A DNA stretch of 64,000 nucleotides from Sweltsa coloradensis (GCA_024449915.1 JAMZAV010002034.1:62001-126000), one strand, 5' to 3'. Counted from the first letter of the stretch, positions 25,648 through 38,521 are shown. Notes: generated by a model from the letters alone, not told the origin. Numbers and translations are program-made.

Positions 25648-25682
25648 CTCTTCTTCTTCTTCTTCTTCTTCTTCTTCTTCTT
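25648..25682. repeat. (CTT)n microsatellite
   Basis: About 35 bp of CTT; source of poly-S, poly-L, poly-E and poly-R frames in both strands. Confidence 0.95.
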
Positions 25683-25844
25683 GTTGTCGGAGACGATCCA
25701 TGCAGCGGGTGTTCGTGCAACTTCTCATCCGAGTATCTCGACACGCCATCTTCGCGGCCAGACGGTTCACTCGAATAATAAACAAACTTAGCAACTACAC
25801 CATGCGGACCCCGACTCAATCACACGAATTAATTACATTATTAT

Positions 25845-26242
25845 CATAGATATTAAACACCTATAGTAGGCTAGATCAGCAGGCATTGGTCCACTTCCGT
25901 GTCAATTTGAAGCCATCTTGAAAGACCTGTTGGGAGCGATTTGTAGCACAAATAGTTCTCAAGATTGCCGCCAGGTTGACAGGTCAATAAACATCAAATG
26001 ATTACTAAATTCCCTCATACAATAACTTCTTATTTTTTCTGTTTGTTCATTATCATGCTGCACAAGCTAAAACCATATCAAACAATCCAGTAAATACTTA
26101 AATGCATTAAAAAAGCATAAATTAAAACGCCAAATCGCCATTTTGTTGAAGGCAGATTGAGTCTTCAATTTGCTACGCTCGCGCCTGCGCGGAGGTATTG
26201 GAGACTGCGTATCTAGCCTACAATAGGTGTTTAATATCTATG
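25845..26242. mobile_element. hAT-type MITE with 8-bp target duplication
   Basis: A 398-bp element with terminal inverted repeats that begin CATAGATATTAAACACCTAT and continue to GTAGGCTAGA, with one mismatch over about 30 bp. It is flanked on both sides by the identical 8-mer ATTATTAT (25837-25844 and 26243-26250). An 8-bp target duplication and ends starting with CA are typical of hAT elements. The interior has no open frame, so it would depend on a transposase encoded elsewhere. The preserved ends suggest fairly recent insertion. Confidence 0.85.
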
Positions 26243-26250
26243 ATTATTAT

Positions 26251-28811
26251 CATCCCTAAAACGTGTGGGCCCAAATATAAAACAATACGCAGACAAGTAT
26301 TACATTGATTTTAAAAGTAGTGCAGTGACATTGCGTGAGTAAACATAAATTAATTACATTGCTCTAATTTTCCGCGTTGATGTGAACTATAATATTTTTC
26401 TTGTGTAGTAGGTAATTAAAAACAAGATCAAATGTTATATTTTTGGAAAACAAGTAATGATTTATCAATAATTTCATTTATCGGGAAACACTCCGTTTTT
26501 AATACAGTCCAGAAATTACGAAATCTTACAAAATCTATCCCGACCGGGGCTAGATTTTGTGATTTCTTGATTGTAATACAATTACAAATGAACAAGTAAT
26601 GAGTTGTTGTTGTAGACAACATACATGACTGTATTGATGTCGAGTCGGAGTCATGTAAGCATGCATACTTCCAACAGTTAATTGTTTTTAAAATATACTT
26701 AACTTTCAAGTCGTGGTAAATAAATTCAAAATTGTCATTATACCCTATTGTGCATGGGCCTCTTCCATTTTCTACTATCATCTATTACTTGATATTATAT
26801 TGATTGACTGTAAAATAACCGTATTACTTTTCTACAATGAGTATTTACAATTTATGACATATTATGTGTTTCTAAATAACGACATTACTAAATTATCTTA
26901 TCAAGTTATTTTATTCTTAGTCTTAGTCAGCTTAAAATGTACAATGTGTACCATTTAAAAAAAAACTACTTAAATCGATTGTTGGATATTTATAATACAT
27001 ATATTAATACAATAATCATGGGCGTCCCTGGTAGATATTTTATGCCAAACGGTCGCCAAGGGTCACCACATTATCACCAAGGCTTATTTTTTCGCCAAAG
27101 TTACAAGTGATTACAGTCGCACGAAATTTCAAAGAAATATATGACAGCCAACGTTCACCAAGGCCCAAACGTCACACTGCAATGCGTATTTTACAAAAAA
27201 ACGACTGTTGGCGACATTTGGCTGTGTTGGTATCACTTGATACTTGCATCAGTTGAACTAGTGGGACTGTTGTGACAATGAATCCATTGGCACGAAATTT
27301 ACTAGGGTTGCCAAAAATATTAATTTAATTATTTGCACAGTAACGCGTGACTATCATGCCGTTACTAATGCTCACAATAATTATTCGCAAGAGTATTCTG
27401 TAAATAGAGACACCTGGGAACAAAACTAATTAAATAGCCCAGCGAACAGGATACTTATTCTACATTAGTATGATCACGAGCAATATCGCTCCTGCCCTGT
27501 TCACTCTTCCACATAAATAACAAACCAATTAAAATTATCGCAAAAGGAAGTGAAACTCGATCGTAGGCTTGTTATCTGGCGTTTAGCCCGCGAGACAAAT
27601 TCGAACACTTTTAAAAATCCTTTGTGTTACTAGCAATTTTTTTTCTTTACGATGAAACCTTCAGAATTCAATTGGCAAACAAAAAATTAAAAAACTTTTC
27701 TCTCTATATTGGAGAGAATGGCGAAGAGCTTTTTCTTTTCGTACAAGTCTGCAATATCCCGTGTTCTGGTGTTTTGCTTTACACAAATAACTTTGCGTCG
27801 GTTGAGATCGTGTTTTGTAGTGATTCGTTCAGAAAAGTTGACATAGTGTGCTTCTGATTTATTTATCAAATTGACGATTTTATAGAGAACTCAATTTATT
27901 TACCTGCTATCCAACCATTAAATTTGATCACTTCACACAGATACAGCACAACTAAAATTGTTGTTCACATGGTTTTGTATTATAGAATGCCTGAAGCCTT
28001 GAGTTTAGTTAGAGTTATATTGCCAATTATTATTGATAGTAGGCTATAGTGTGTGTGGCACCGAGACTTGCTACTAAATTTTATTCAATTTAGTGTTTGG
28101 TGGCTGTCAGAAATGTATTACACGTTCGCGTTTTTTAAAGTAAAACAACAGCATGATTGACACCTGTTTCAAAGCAAATTATAAAGTCAAGTCTCAAAAC
28201 CGCAAACTTTTGTTTTACCTTGTCTACTATTTTCGTTTATTCATTAAGTTATAAGCTTCAACGTTTTATTTTTCACTTATAAAAATGTTTAACATCTTCA
28301 TAGCTATTATCTTTGCATGTTGTGTGTTTTGTCTGTTTTGTTTTCAACCAGCAACAGTGAAGCCGAGATTATGCAATTTTAATAGTATAAAGGCACAGAA
28401 GCCTTCACCTATAATTCACCATTTACGCGGTGAAATCAATATTTTTCAATCTATCAGTACCATGTGTTTGAACGACACATTTTCCCCGAAAGACTCAAAC
28501 TAAAACATCAAACAAAATAATCGCAGGTGGTATCTGCGAAGTGAGATTCCGAGAAATTGAGGTGTTGCCGAGAAAGTCGCAAATTTTGTGGAAATATAAA
28601 TATAAATCACTCTTCATTTGCGAATACTCTCCATCCATCTCTGTCGATCCATAATTAATTTTATCCTTATTGATTTTACTATTTTTATTATTTAAGTGAT
28701 GGGTTATATTTAAGTTTTTATTGCTTAACGTCTCTATTATTGCAATATTGCTATTTGAGCCGATAAATGGTGATAAATGAGGGTGAAGGACAATTTCAAA
28801 AAAAAGTATGC
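26251..28811. other. no gene seen; SINE fragment
   Basis: Mostly unassigned. At about 26508-26565 the phrase CCAGAAATTACGAAATCTT followed by ATCCCGACCGGGG matches the 3' side of the SINE at 32880-32960. A 72-codon frame at 28285-28503 begins with a hydrophobic stretch but has no other support. Confidence 0.4.
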
Positions 28812-28888
28812 CTTGTGCGGAATTCGAACCCACGTCCTCTTAGTACCAAACACTTTGGCCCGGGCCCTAACCTATGAGCCACCGCGGA
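28812..28888 (-). repeat. tRNA-derived SINE head
   Basis: The minus strand reads GCGGTGGCTCATAGGTTAGG (A box) and GGACGTGGGTTCGAATTCCG (B box) at tRNA-like distance, followed by a T run. The acceptor stem cannot pair, so this is a SINE head and not a tRNA gene. Confidence 0.6.
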
Positions 28889-31167
28889 TAATTGTGATCG
28901 GAAAATTACCATTTAAATACAGCACAGACTTCATCTATCATACGCTCAATTGCTAAAGTTATTATTTATTAACAATTTATTAATACCTTGAACCCTTCCA
29001 ATGTCAACCCTACCGTCCTAGTTTATTAAGTAATCAGTTTGTGTCCTGTGTGCTGTGTGCTATCGTAATCTTCCCGGGCATTGATTCTCACCTCCCCAAG
29101 TCATCAATCAACCCCCCCTCCCCCCCACCTCAACCAACCCTTCACCGCTCGTTGCCCTGAACTGCGAGCCCCTTATGCCACACTCTATAAATGGAGTTGT
29201 AAACATTCGCTCAAGCTAAAACCAAACTCAAATGAATTTGTCCGTCCGAGTTTATTGCATTTTGCTTGAGCAACGCTGCTGGCTGAGCAACCTATTTGCA
29301 ATTTGGCGAGACGTGTATGCGTTTCTGTGAAAACATGTTAGATAACTCTTCTGAGGAAATATAAATAATCACTTGTTTCTTAGCAAAGCTAGGCTAATCC
29401 CTTTGCACTCCAAATATTTAGTTTATTATTTAGAAGGCGGAGGAACTACCATAGAAAGTACATTAATTAAATTACATGAAATATTTACCAATAAATTGAA
29501 TACTAATAATGATGTGAAGTAAAGTGTGAATAAACGTTCATGCCAGCTTACAGCATACAAGTGCAAAGGCAGAATTGTAAACAATCGCTAGACCCGAGAG
29601 TACCACGCCACTTGGTTTTTGAATATTATTCTTAAAGATAAGCCTTATTGTAATATTTACTCTACTACAAGTAAATGCACAAACTTTTAAAACATATTTT
29701 GTGCTGTTTAGTCGTGGTACTCTTGTGTTTTGACTTACCTAGCTTTCATGCAGTAGTTAGTTATGCTAAATTAAAGTTAGGAATATTTTAATAAAATTTA
29801 ATAAAATAATTTTTGAGCAAATTTTATCCAGAGCACTCGCATTAAATGATTAGGAAAACAGCTCAGAATTTTAAATTCATGACGTAATCATGAACATTGC
29901 CCCTTATCAGTCTTATGCCATTGACGACTCTCAACACGTACTCGTTCATTCCCCAGTCAAGTACATGGAAATGCACCATATTTAAAAACCCTCGTCGAGA
30001 AGCTTTGATATGAGCAAAAAAAATGAGTCTTTAAACAATGAAGCGCGTGTAGTTTTTTTTGGAATAATTTGACACTCCAAATATAATCCACAAAACGCCG
30101 TAGTTTGAGTGAGCCCGATCTGACTGGCTAATGGCGCCCTGACCTGGATCACTCGGCGCGTCGGTCGGGTGGTCGTGGGTTCGTTACCTGTGACGTCACG
30201 ATCATAGAGTGCTACCTACCCTCATAATGATGGAGAGTATAACACTATAAGGGTAGTTTCCATACCGAATTATAATTGACGAGTTAGGTTAGGAATATGT
30301 TTTTGTTGAATGGACGTTTGGTTCATACCAAGAATGTATGATATTGATCGTGGATGGGCTATATATTTTACTCAGTAGCAGACTACATACAAACCCGGAG
30401 TCGAGCCCTAGAGTACCCTTGATTGTATAATAGTAGGAAGATTAGTAAGATAATTATTGAAAAACTTATTTAACCGACTCATTTTGACATACCGAGATGG
30501 AAAATTCGTGTCTCTTCTCCTTATATTTTTAGTACCCAGGCGAGTTCTACAAATAGTAGTTCCAATTAATTGATAAACACTCCCGTATGTATCAACCCCT
30601 TTACTTTACCCTAACGTTTTTCAAAGTAATATATGGTACATAGTTTAGTTGCTATTGTTATTATTTCGAATTTATTTTTCATTCTCAAATACAGTAAATC
30701 TTTAGAGAGATTAATAAGCTAAAATTGATGAAAATACTATCAACACCCAAATTGAGAAGGATTATTGCCAGAATACAACATTGGTTTCTCTACCGAGTCC
30801 TGACAGATTCTTGTATTCTGAAAGCGCAGGAACAACCCCTACGTACATGACCTTGAACATATCCATTGACCGAACTGGTTTTCTATTGATAGAGGCCGGA
30901 GGCAGACATGACGTTCTTCGTCTGTGTTTGTGAGGTCTTGCAAGGTTTCTTCTTCGCCTCGGCCGTCACGCGACGACTCCCTCGATGTAAGTGGTTGTAG
31001 TTTAGCGAGTGAAATAGTGAGGAGATCGACATGCAAGGAGAAGGATTTGAAGGGATGGATGATTGAATAGAGAGGCTGAGACTGAGAGACAGAGGCAGTG
31101 GAACAAAACGTAGAGAGAGAGATGTATGCGAGACATAAGAAGGGGGAGACTGGAGAAGAAAGGGGTG

Positions 31168-31171
<4 letters not shown>
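28889..31171. other. no gene seen; one SINE-like B box
   Basis: Unassigned. A B-box motif (GTGGTCGTGGGTTCGTTACC) lies at about 30168-30190 on the plus strand with a poor A box before it. From about 31030 the sequence becomes purine-rich and leads into the (GA)n tract. Confidence 0.4.

Positions 31172-31235
<64 letters not shown>
31172..31235. repeat. (GA)n microsatellite
   Basis: About 64 bp of uninterrupted GA. Confidence 0.95.
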
Positions 31236-31238
<3 letters not shown>

Positions 31239-31335
31239 GATGGCTTTATATTCTGATTGAGAGGTATAGAAAGCTTGTGGTTGAGGTGATAAAAATAAAA
31301 TACAGATTAAATAAATAAATTAAAAAACAAAAATC

Positions 31336-31760
31336 GTATTTAGAGTCTACCCACTCAGTCACAGAACTGATTTTCAGTGGGAGGCATTAAAATTAAAGTC
31401 GAACAAGCCAACCCTAAAGGCGCCGACACAATCGACGAGTGAACAATGACCAACTAGAGACTATAATAGTCACAGATGAACCCAAAGAGAGGGAGGGAGC
31501 TAAGCTTATATCGTATTATTATCCAGCGTCTAGCGTAATTTTGGTGGAGGTGCCGAGTCGAGTCTATAAAGATAACCATACCCACCTGACCAGTGACCAC
31601 CAGGGTCATAACAAATATTCTATATCATTCTTGTTGAAGGACAATGTCGATAAAAAAAACGCACATCAATCGGATTCGGAGGGCATGTTTGGTTTTTGTC
31701 GTGAAACGTGACTCACGCATAGACGGATGAACTTAAAAGTTATGTACATGAGAGCTACAT
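31336..31760 (-). repeat. long copy of the tailed retroposon
   Basis: Read on the minus strand the order is: TAAGTTCATCCGTCTATGCG head, CGTTTCACGAC, the GATTGATGTGCG and TTGTCCTTCAAC blocks, GACTCGGCACCTCCACC (about 31545-31560), a 100-bp linker, then the GTATTTAGAG-family 3' end (31336-31442), and finally the A/T tail at 31300-31335. Other copies in the window have only the head half or only the 3' end; this is the only one showing both joined. No open reading frame of a reverse transcriptase is present. Confidence 0.6.
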
Positions 31761-31837
31761 GAGATATTGTAAGTGTATTAGCCGCAGATTGAGACTATAA
31801 ATAACATTGAATGAAGAGGTGTTTCTTGATAAGTGAC

Positions 31838-31857
31838 GGGGGGGGGGGGGGGGGGGG
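31838..31857. repeat. G run of 20
   Basis: Longest uninterrupted G run in the window, within a G-skewed patch (31830-32060). Confidence 0.9.
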
Positions 31858-32289
31858 CTAAACAAGACTGACAGTGAGACAGACAGAAGTATGTGAGATA
31901 TCCTAAGGGTGACTTGAGATATGATATCGAGGGGGGGGGTGAGGTCTAAGAGGGGGTAAATTTGGCGTCGGAATGGTTGTTTACTAAGGCGAGACCGAGA
32001 TGCGATGCATTGCTACGGAAGGAGTGGTTTATTGAGTGGGAAAGGGGTCGAGGTTGGGGGTATTTAAATACCTATACCTTGGGCTATACCAGTTTAGACG
32101 CCGTCTGAGTTCTGACGGAAGCGGAAACATAAAACCACGTCTATCACCTTTGACCATTTATTTACAAAAACTCGAAAATAACTAATTTTGTTAGTTACTC
32201 TAACATTTAATTACACACACTATGTAACTGAAGCGATAAGATAAGTAATTAGGCGTACTTTTGTATGGAAATCTATCTAGAAATTTAAA

Positions 32290-32345
32290 TCCATCTCAGC
32301 CGGGTATTGAACTCGCAACCCGGGAATTGTCGGTTTGAGTGATAA
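32290..32345 (-). repeat. tRNA-derived SINE, family 1, second copy
   Basis: Shares the CTGAGATGGATTTAAATTTC junction and a B-box (GAGTTCAATACCCGG) with the copy at 4650-4720. It is followed by GACGAGTGAGCGCAGCGAAC, a separate repeat phrase. Confidence 0.55.
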
Positions 32346-32879
32346 TTAAGACGAGTGAGCGCAGCGAACGTAGTCTAAAACGCTACTCGATCGGGCCTTG
32401 GTCGTGATTAATTCTGTATGTTAAATGTTAAATGTATGTTAAATGTCTGTCTGTCCAGTCCATACGGCCGAACGGCCAAATAGACTGAGCTGAAATTTTA
32501 AACAGACATCCGTGACCAGGTAACTGAGAACTGCTAACAAAATGAGCACAATCTGTGGCGATTTAAACCTGCAAGAAATAAAAAAACTGAAAAATACGTT
32601 GAAATGTATAAGAATTATTTTAACGACAATGGTTTTCATTTTGAAAAAATATTTTTTGTTTGTTAATTTACCTGGCTGTGAAATGCCGTGTCCAAGGTTA
32701 ATCGAATGTTGGACGTCAAGGTACCCCCAAATTCCGCTCGTAGATTGAGTAAACCTTGCAATATTTTCACGTATTTCGTACTTGCTATGTTTTCCGTAGT
32801 ATTGTCACAGATGATGGACTACACTGCGTTATATACATTTCAAAACATGTTAAATAATTTAAAAAATACAATCCAGAAA

Positions 32880-32960
32880 TTACAAAATCTTTCCCGACTA
32901 TTGAACCCACGTCTCCCACATTTCGACTATAAGGACGCTTTAGCCAACTCGACTAGGGAA
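32880..32960 (-). repeat. tRNA-derived SINE head
   Basis: The minus strand reads CCCTAGTCGAGTTGGCTAAA (A box) and AGACGTGGGTTCAATAGTCG (B box), then the shared 3' block found also near 26510. Its 5' end abuts the foldback repeat at 32952. Confidence 0.55.
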
Positions 32961-33403
32961 ACGCCAAAGTCGTTGTTAGACGAGTGAGAGAGTCATGTGT
33001 TGAGTACACGGGAACATTTGCATTTAAGTTTGATTATAATATTCGTATAAATAATAGGGTATTTAAGTTTAGGTCATAGTTTAGGCCATAATGCTCCACT
33101 GTAGCCTATGATAGGCTAGGGAGGCCTAAGGTAGGGGGAAGAAAAGGAATGTTAAAAAGTCGTTGTTAGACGTGTGAGAGAGTCATGTGTGGAGTACGCG
33201 GGAACATTCGCAGAAAAGTTTGATTATAATATTCGTATAAATAATAGGGTATTTAAGTTTTGGTCATAGTTTAGGCCATAATGCTCCACTGTAGCCTATG
33301 ATAGGCTAGGGAGGCCTAAGGTAGGGGAAGAAAAGGAATGTTACCGGGTACTCAACACATGGCTCTCGCACTCGTCTAACAACGACTTTGGCGTTTCCCT
33401 AGT
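32952..33403. repeat. foldback repeat with internal tandem duplication
   Basis: The ends 32952-33012 and 33344-33403 are inverted repeats of about 60 bp (ACTAGGGAAACGCC to ACTCAACACATG). Between them is a tandem duplication of about 190 bp (32966-33155 and 33156-33343), highly similar, containing TAGGCCATAATGCTCC. No target duplication is visible. It resembles a foldback element or a rearranged SINE. Confidence 0.7.
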
Positions 33404-34067
33404 ATAAATATAGACAAACAAATGTGTTAAAAAATTAAAATCTTAATATTGGTTTTAAACTGTGATTTTTGTTATCTGTTTGGTATTGGACACTTTTATT
33501 TACCGCATTTCTGCTGCCAACCACCACAAAATATGTATTGTCAATATTTGTGAACTCTTGTATTTGTTTTTTGTAGTCAGTCACACTCTGGTTACCGACC
33601 TCTTAAAATATTCCATTTGTATAAAATGTTGACAAACCACAAATGGTATTTATTGTCTGAGTCAGTGTGCGTATCGTATGTTTGTTTATTACGAATCCGC
33701 GTTCATAGTTTGTCGGCCATCTTTGACGGGTGACGACGGTGCTGCTATCCCTCGGCCATACAGATTAGTACGATATAAATAGAGATAGCAGACACAGTGA
33801 CACGACATGATCTTTACAGCCCTGCCGTGAAGCTCTCAACATAATACTTCATAAATCATTATTCATTGTTCAGTGACTAGTGTGCTAGCGCTGGAATCCA
33901 GAAAGTTCGACCATTTGGTCAGCTTGTATTTTATACTTCGAGGAAATAATGCTTTTGGGAGCTATTTAGATCGTAAAGTGAAATGAAAATTGAACCTTTC
34001 AAAGTTCCCCTCCCCCACTGGTTTTGCACATTCACTTCAAAACGAAAATGGAGGCAGAGGAGAAAAC
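33404..34067. other. no gene seen
   Basis: Unassigned. A loose promoter-like combination (GCCATCTTTGAC at 33717 and GATATAAATAG near 33772) is present but no gene follows that I can support. Confidence 0.35.

Positions 34068-34125
<58 letters not shown>
34068..34125. repeat. (AAT)n microsatellite
   Basis: About 58 bp of AAT; on the minus strand it is the (ATT)n tail of the adjacent retroposon 3' end at 34145. Confidence 0.95.
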
Positions 34126-34144
34126 GATTTTAAATTTATAAATT

Positions 34145-34180
34145 GTATTTAGAGTCTACCCACTCAGTTATATAACTAAT
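34145..34180 (-). repeat. retroposon 3' end (GTATTTAGAG family), short copy
   Basis: Only the first 36 bp of the family block survive (GTATTTAGAG...CAGTTATATAACTAAT) before an AAATA tract. Confidence 0.6.
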
Positions 34181-34264
34181 AAATAAATAAAATATATATT
34201 TAGGCCTATATATATATATAAGTTATATATTATATAAAATGTATATGAGCCTATGAGGACAGAC

Positions 34265-34445
34265 ATCATCATAAATGTGGTCTTATAGTCACAATATGGA
34301 GATGCATCAGTGTTTATGGTCCGTCGACCGTCTGTCTGTCCGTCCGTATGTCTTTGCACGTGTCACGATAAAACCCGAATTTGAGCTTTGATTGACATGC
34401 GTTTATTTTGTTGGCATTGCCCTTCAAAGAAGATACAGTATGGTT
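34265..34445 (+). repeat. tailed retroposon head, opposite orientation
   Basis: Plus-strand reading gives GTCTGTCTGTCCGTCCGTAT, CACGTGTCACGATAAAACCC, GATTGACATGCG and TTGCCCTTCAA in the same order as the minus-strand copies at 16.6, 31.5 and 41.5 kb. Confidence 0.55.
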
Positions 34446-36150
34446 TTGATGACTATACTTAATAGTGGGAGGGTTATAATAAAATTTTAAAAAAACACGA
34501 TATTATTCAGTTTTATTAAAGATTTACGTCTACCATATTGTTTAATACATTTATCACTCCCAAATATACTTAATTAACTTTACTCGGGGGTAGTTAACAG
34601 TAACACTAAGTACTAACACTTATTGGTTTAATTAAACTTATATTTGAAGTCAGATTTTATTTTCTACGCTCATCCGTCAACGTTCTTTGAGGTTTTGAGT
34701 AGCTTTGGTACTGTCACATCAAGGTTACGTGGAAACTACTGCACCTCCCTGCAAATTTCGGTAATGTTACTTCTTCGATTTAATTTAATTTAATCTTTAT
34801 CAGCCACTTCCATTTATTTATTTATTTATTTAGGGGAACATAAGCACCCATGGAAGTGTAATACGTTTTCTGTGTGTATAATACTTATTTATTCTGACCG
34901 TGACAGTACTCTGTCACTAAAATGCCCGTTTCCTTGTGGGTTGGTTTGTAAGTTGCTTGAAAGAGTATGGATTTCAAATTCCTCCCCTGTCGATTGCCAA
35001 TGGCATTAGGGTTGGGCTAGAGACAAGGGAAGTCTGACAAGGGTAGGTTGTCAACCGCTCTTGTAAATCTTGCTTGGTTTCTTGTTGATTCTATTTCTTT
35101 TCAAATTATTTCCTTCTTTGTCAAAAGACTCAGTTTTCTAAACAATCTCTCGACAATAATTTCATGCTTCCTCCCCAAAATGACCCCTATGTGTGGAAAC
35201 TGAGCGTTTGCTCCTGACAAACACTGCACAGATACGATTGTGAGTATTGACATGTGACTCTATCCTAGAACACCGATTTATCTCATTTCAAACAAAGATT
35301 TGATTTGATCTCACGTTCTCTTTGTGATGTTTGTACAGTCGATACACGCACTCGACTGTCGAGTACCATTTGTTTCTATACATACTGATGAGAGTGTTGA
35401 AGTATGGAAGGCTACTATTACGAATTACTGTGTCTACGGCTTTATCAACGTTCTTGTTTCATTCAAGCTTTCCATATTAATTTTACTTTCTAGTTTCCAT
35501 AAACCTTTCTATTTCAGAATAGTCCAAATAAGACCAGTTTACTCTCCTCTATGTCCGTAATGGTATTTTCTCTATTACAAGAGGGTCAACAGTTCAAAAC
35601 TATCATGCAATTGATGCTATAAGTTCCGAGCATAGCATTGCTCATAATACTACTTTAATCATGGTATGGTAACCACAAACTTTTTAAAAATAATGTAATT
35701 AAACCGTATATTTCAATATTTATTTTAAAAATTATGTTCATATTGTCAGTTATTATCTACAAAATGAAACTAATTCCATTTCATTGTAGTTGCGGACTAC
35801 AAATAAACATCAACATGAACATCAACACCAGCATATACACCATGTGGGTGTTCCACGGACACCCGTGACAAATGACGTTGAGACTTCTTTATTTTACAAA
35901 GCTCACTATTATTGACAGTTTTCAATTTATCACAATAAACGCGTTTTCGACAGAATTCAATTCGTGTTCCGTTTCACGACATAAAACAACATTTATGTAC
36001 CCAAAAAACTTACATGAAATATCCCTCTACAGATTAACATTGTAATTGTAATTTGTAAATATCTAATGGATGTGCATTACAAACTAAAAGTGATTTATTT
36101 GAAAGATCATTCAAACTAAATACTAGGAAGCTTCGCAAACGCCTTTTCAG
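34446..36150. other. no gene seen
   Basis: Unassigned AT-rich DNA. The frame at 35324-35560 carries no recognisable motif. Confidence 0.45.
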
Positions 36151-36157
36151 GCGCGTT

Positions 36158-36425
36158 GTTGGATGAGCGTAAATTTTAAACACGAAAAAAGCGTAAAATA
36201 GCGATTTTCATGAGAAATAATTTTTCGATTGCGCTCAAAAACGTGGCAGTTCTAAGTTTAGAGATTTCGAAGGTCTTCAGAAAATTTCATCGCAATTGGA
36301 GTATAGGTTTACCCGGAATCGTGTAAACAGTCACACAATAATACAGAAAAAAAAAAAAAACATTCCGGATTTTTTTCTCCAGTGTAGTGAAATGGAATCT
36401 CCGCTTCGCTCGCTACGCTCATCCA
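36158..36425. mobile_element. interspersed MITE-like element, copy A
   Basis: Bounded by inverted ends TTGGATGAGCGTA and TACGCTCATCCAA. The interior contains CGATTTTCATGAGAAATAAT, a phrase AAAATTTCATCGCAATTGGA and CATTCCGGATTTTTTTCTCC. Related copies are at 52130-52410 and 63590-64000. No open frame; the transposon class is unknown. Confidence 0.65.
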
Positions 36426-36994
36426 ATTATGGAAAGTAATGTTAAGCTTAATTATTACGAAAAATAACTCAACATTCTACACGATGACTGTCCCATCATG
36501 GACCTTCATTCAGCTCCATAGTCCCAATCAGTTCCCCTAAAACTCACGTTCACAGACAGCTTTACCTGAAGGCCCCCCCATCTTATAATGAGCGCTACCG
36601 TTTACACATACATTTTTTATTATTATGTCTCAACTAATGTTGTCCAACACGTCGAGATATATGCCTGAAGAGATGTAGTTCCGGGTTGCAGGCTAGTATT
36701 CGTTGTCCTACGCCCATCGACCCACATAGTAGACCGACTCTTGACTTGTGCCTCCGAATACCTTCGTCTCGACGTGCGTGCCACACTGCGTCAACTTAAC
36801 AAACACTAATCAATCTTCTTTAGTCTAATCAAATCAAATGGATTATCCTATGTATTTCAGAACATGTTTATAGAAAGAACTTGCCTGGCTAGAACGTTAC
36901 TAAAACAATATAAGCAATAACTTTTTTAGTTTTATACACAGTTTAGAGGGGACCAGTCCGCATTTGATCAAATGCACGTAAAGAACTTGTTTAT

Positions 36995-37127
36995 TTCTCA
37001 ATGGATGGAGTTCGTATAAATAAGAGTGAAGCTACCATATTAGCATCACTTTTCAGTCCATCCGTCGGTCCCACAGAAAGTTTGAAAATTTATTACCCGG
37101 CGCTTCCACCATTTTGGATGCACACCT

Positions 37128-37178
<51 letters not shown>

Positions 37179-37240
37179 TGTTATTTATTAATTATTATTA
37201 TTTATTATTTATTTATTATTTATTTATATTTATTTAAATT
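36995..37240 (+). repeat. short tailed retroposon ending in (ATTT)n
   Basis: A compact member: a CACTTTTCAGTCCATCCGTC head, TTACCCGGCGCTTCCACCAT, then directly a (TTTA)n tract (37126-37240). A faint trace of the GTATTTAGAG family (ATCTACCTATTCAGTTAT) follows at 37258. Confidence 0.55.
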
Positions 37241-38521
37241 TATTTATATATTATTAATCTACCTATTCAGTTATAAAATGATTACAAAGAGACAACTAAT
37301 ATCAAAACAAGATGCAGAAACAACAATTTTGGTAACAAATAAAAAAATATTATATGCATTTAATGAATGAATCAAATATAAAAAAGGGTGTAGAATGAAA
37401 AGAAAAGAAAGGAAAAAAAAAAAAACAAAAGGAAAAAAGAAAGAAAAAGATTTAAAAAAAAGTAAAATTGAAAGTCTATTGAAAGCTAGATCAATGTGTG
37501 CAGTGTAATGTATGTATTGCTAAAAATAATCCTGGTTTAAGCGTTAATTTAAGGTTAGGGTGGAGTTAATTAGATTACTCGGCACCTCTACCAAAAATAT
37601 TTTTAAAATCGTATGAGAGCGATGTAAAAAAATGTGTATATATTATTATTTTGTTGCACTGAAAAATATCAAGACTTTTGGTTTTTACTTGTTTTAACAT
37701 TCAAAAAGTTTCCTGAATTTTGCATCAAAATGGTCTTAGTTGACACAAAAATTGCATGCGTGCTTTTAACGCATATTTTGCGTGTAGTCAAATTAATGCT
37801 TGGCGCTTCTTCATCCAATGTGTATAAAGTTATATCAACACGCATATATGCGAATAAATGCGATAATGTCGAGTTTCCTCCTTGTTGACAGAAGATAAGT
37901 CGCAAGCGTTGCGAAGCCGTGAAGTGAAAAATCAATTTGCACCATTGGTTTTTCTGACATTTTAATATAAAGGACTTATTGTCCACCAAGTTGCTTTCAT
38001 CACTGGCAGCGACAATCTTTCCGGATTTGAGCTCACGGATTTTAATCTCGAAGGTAAATGGTGGCCCCCTCTTTCTCCCCCCCCCCCTCTCGTCTTTGCC
38101 TTCTCGGTCTCCGCTCGCTGCCCCCCCCTCTCCTCCAACTCATGTTTATTCAGAAGTTTCTTAACAGTGACGCGACGCGGGCCATGTTATGAAAACACTG
38201 ATTAGCTCTGTTGATTAATAAAGAAAGACATACCACTGGTGAATATAAGTTGCAAGATTGTATCTTCCTAAGGCCAGTAACCAGAACAGCATGCTCGTGT
38301 TTTACATATTGACTTTATAATAGGTGGATGAGTGTAACATTATTGTTTTCAACGCCCTCAGTGTTATTGCGTGGGAGTAACTATAAGTAAAGTAAATGGA
38401 CCCAAATGCTGCTAAACACGGGCTATGTCTCACGTTTCGCTGAATATCCCAGATATTTTTATTTATTTTATGATTTTATCACATGTTTATTTAAATGACG
38501 ATTTATGACCATGATGACTTA
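37241..38521. other. no gene seen
   Basis: Unassigned. At 37560-37600 a fragment of the GGTGGAGGTGCCGAGT motif is present. A C-rich patch lies at 38060-38140. Confidence 0.4.

Noticed and set aside
28285..28503. 72-codon frame starting with a hydrophobic, signal-peptide-like stretch after TTATAAAAATG
   Set aside because: The remainder has no motif, there is no homology I recognise, and such starts are frequent by chance in AT-rich DNA.
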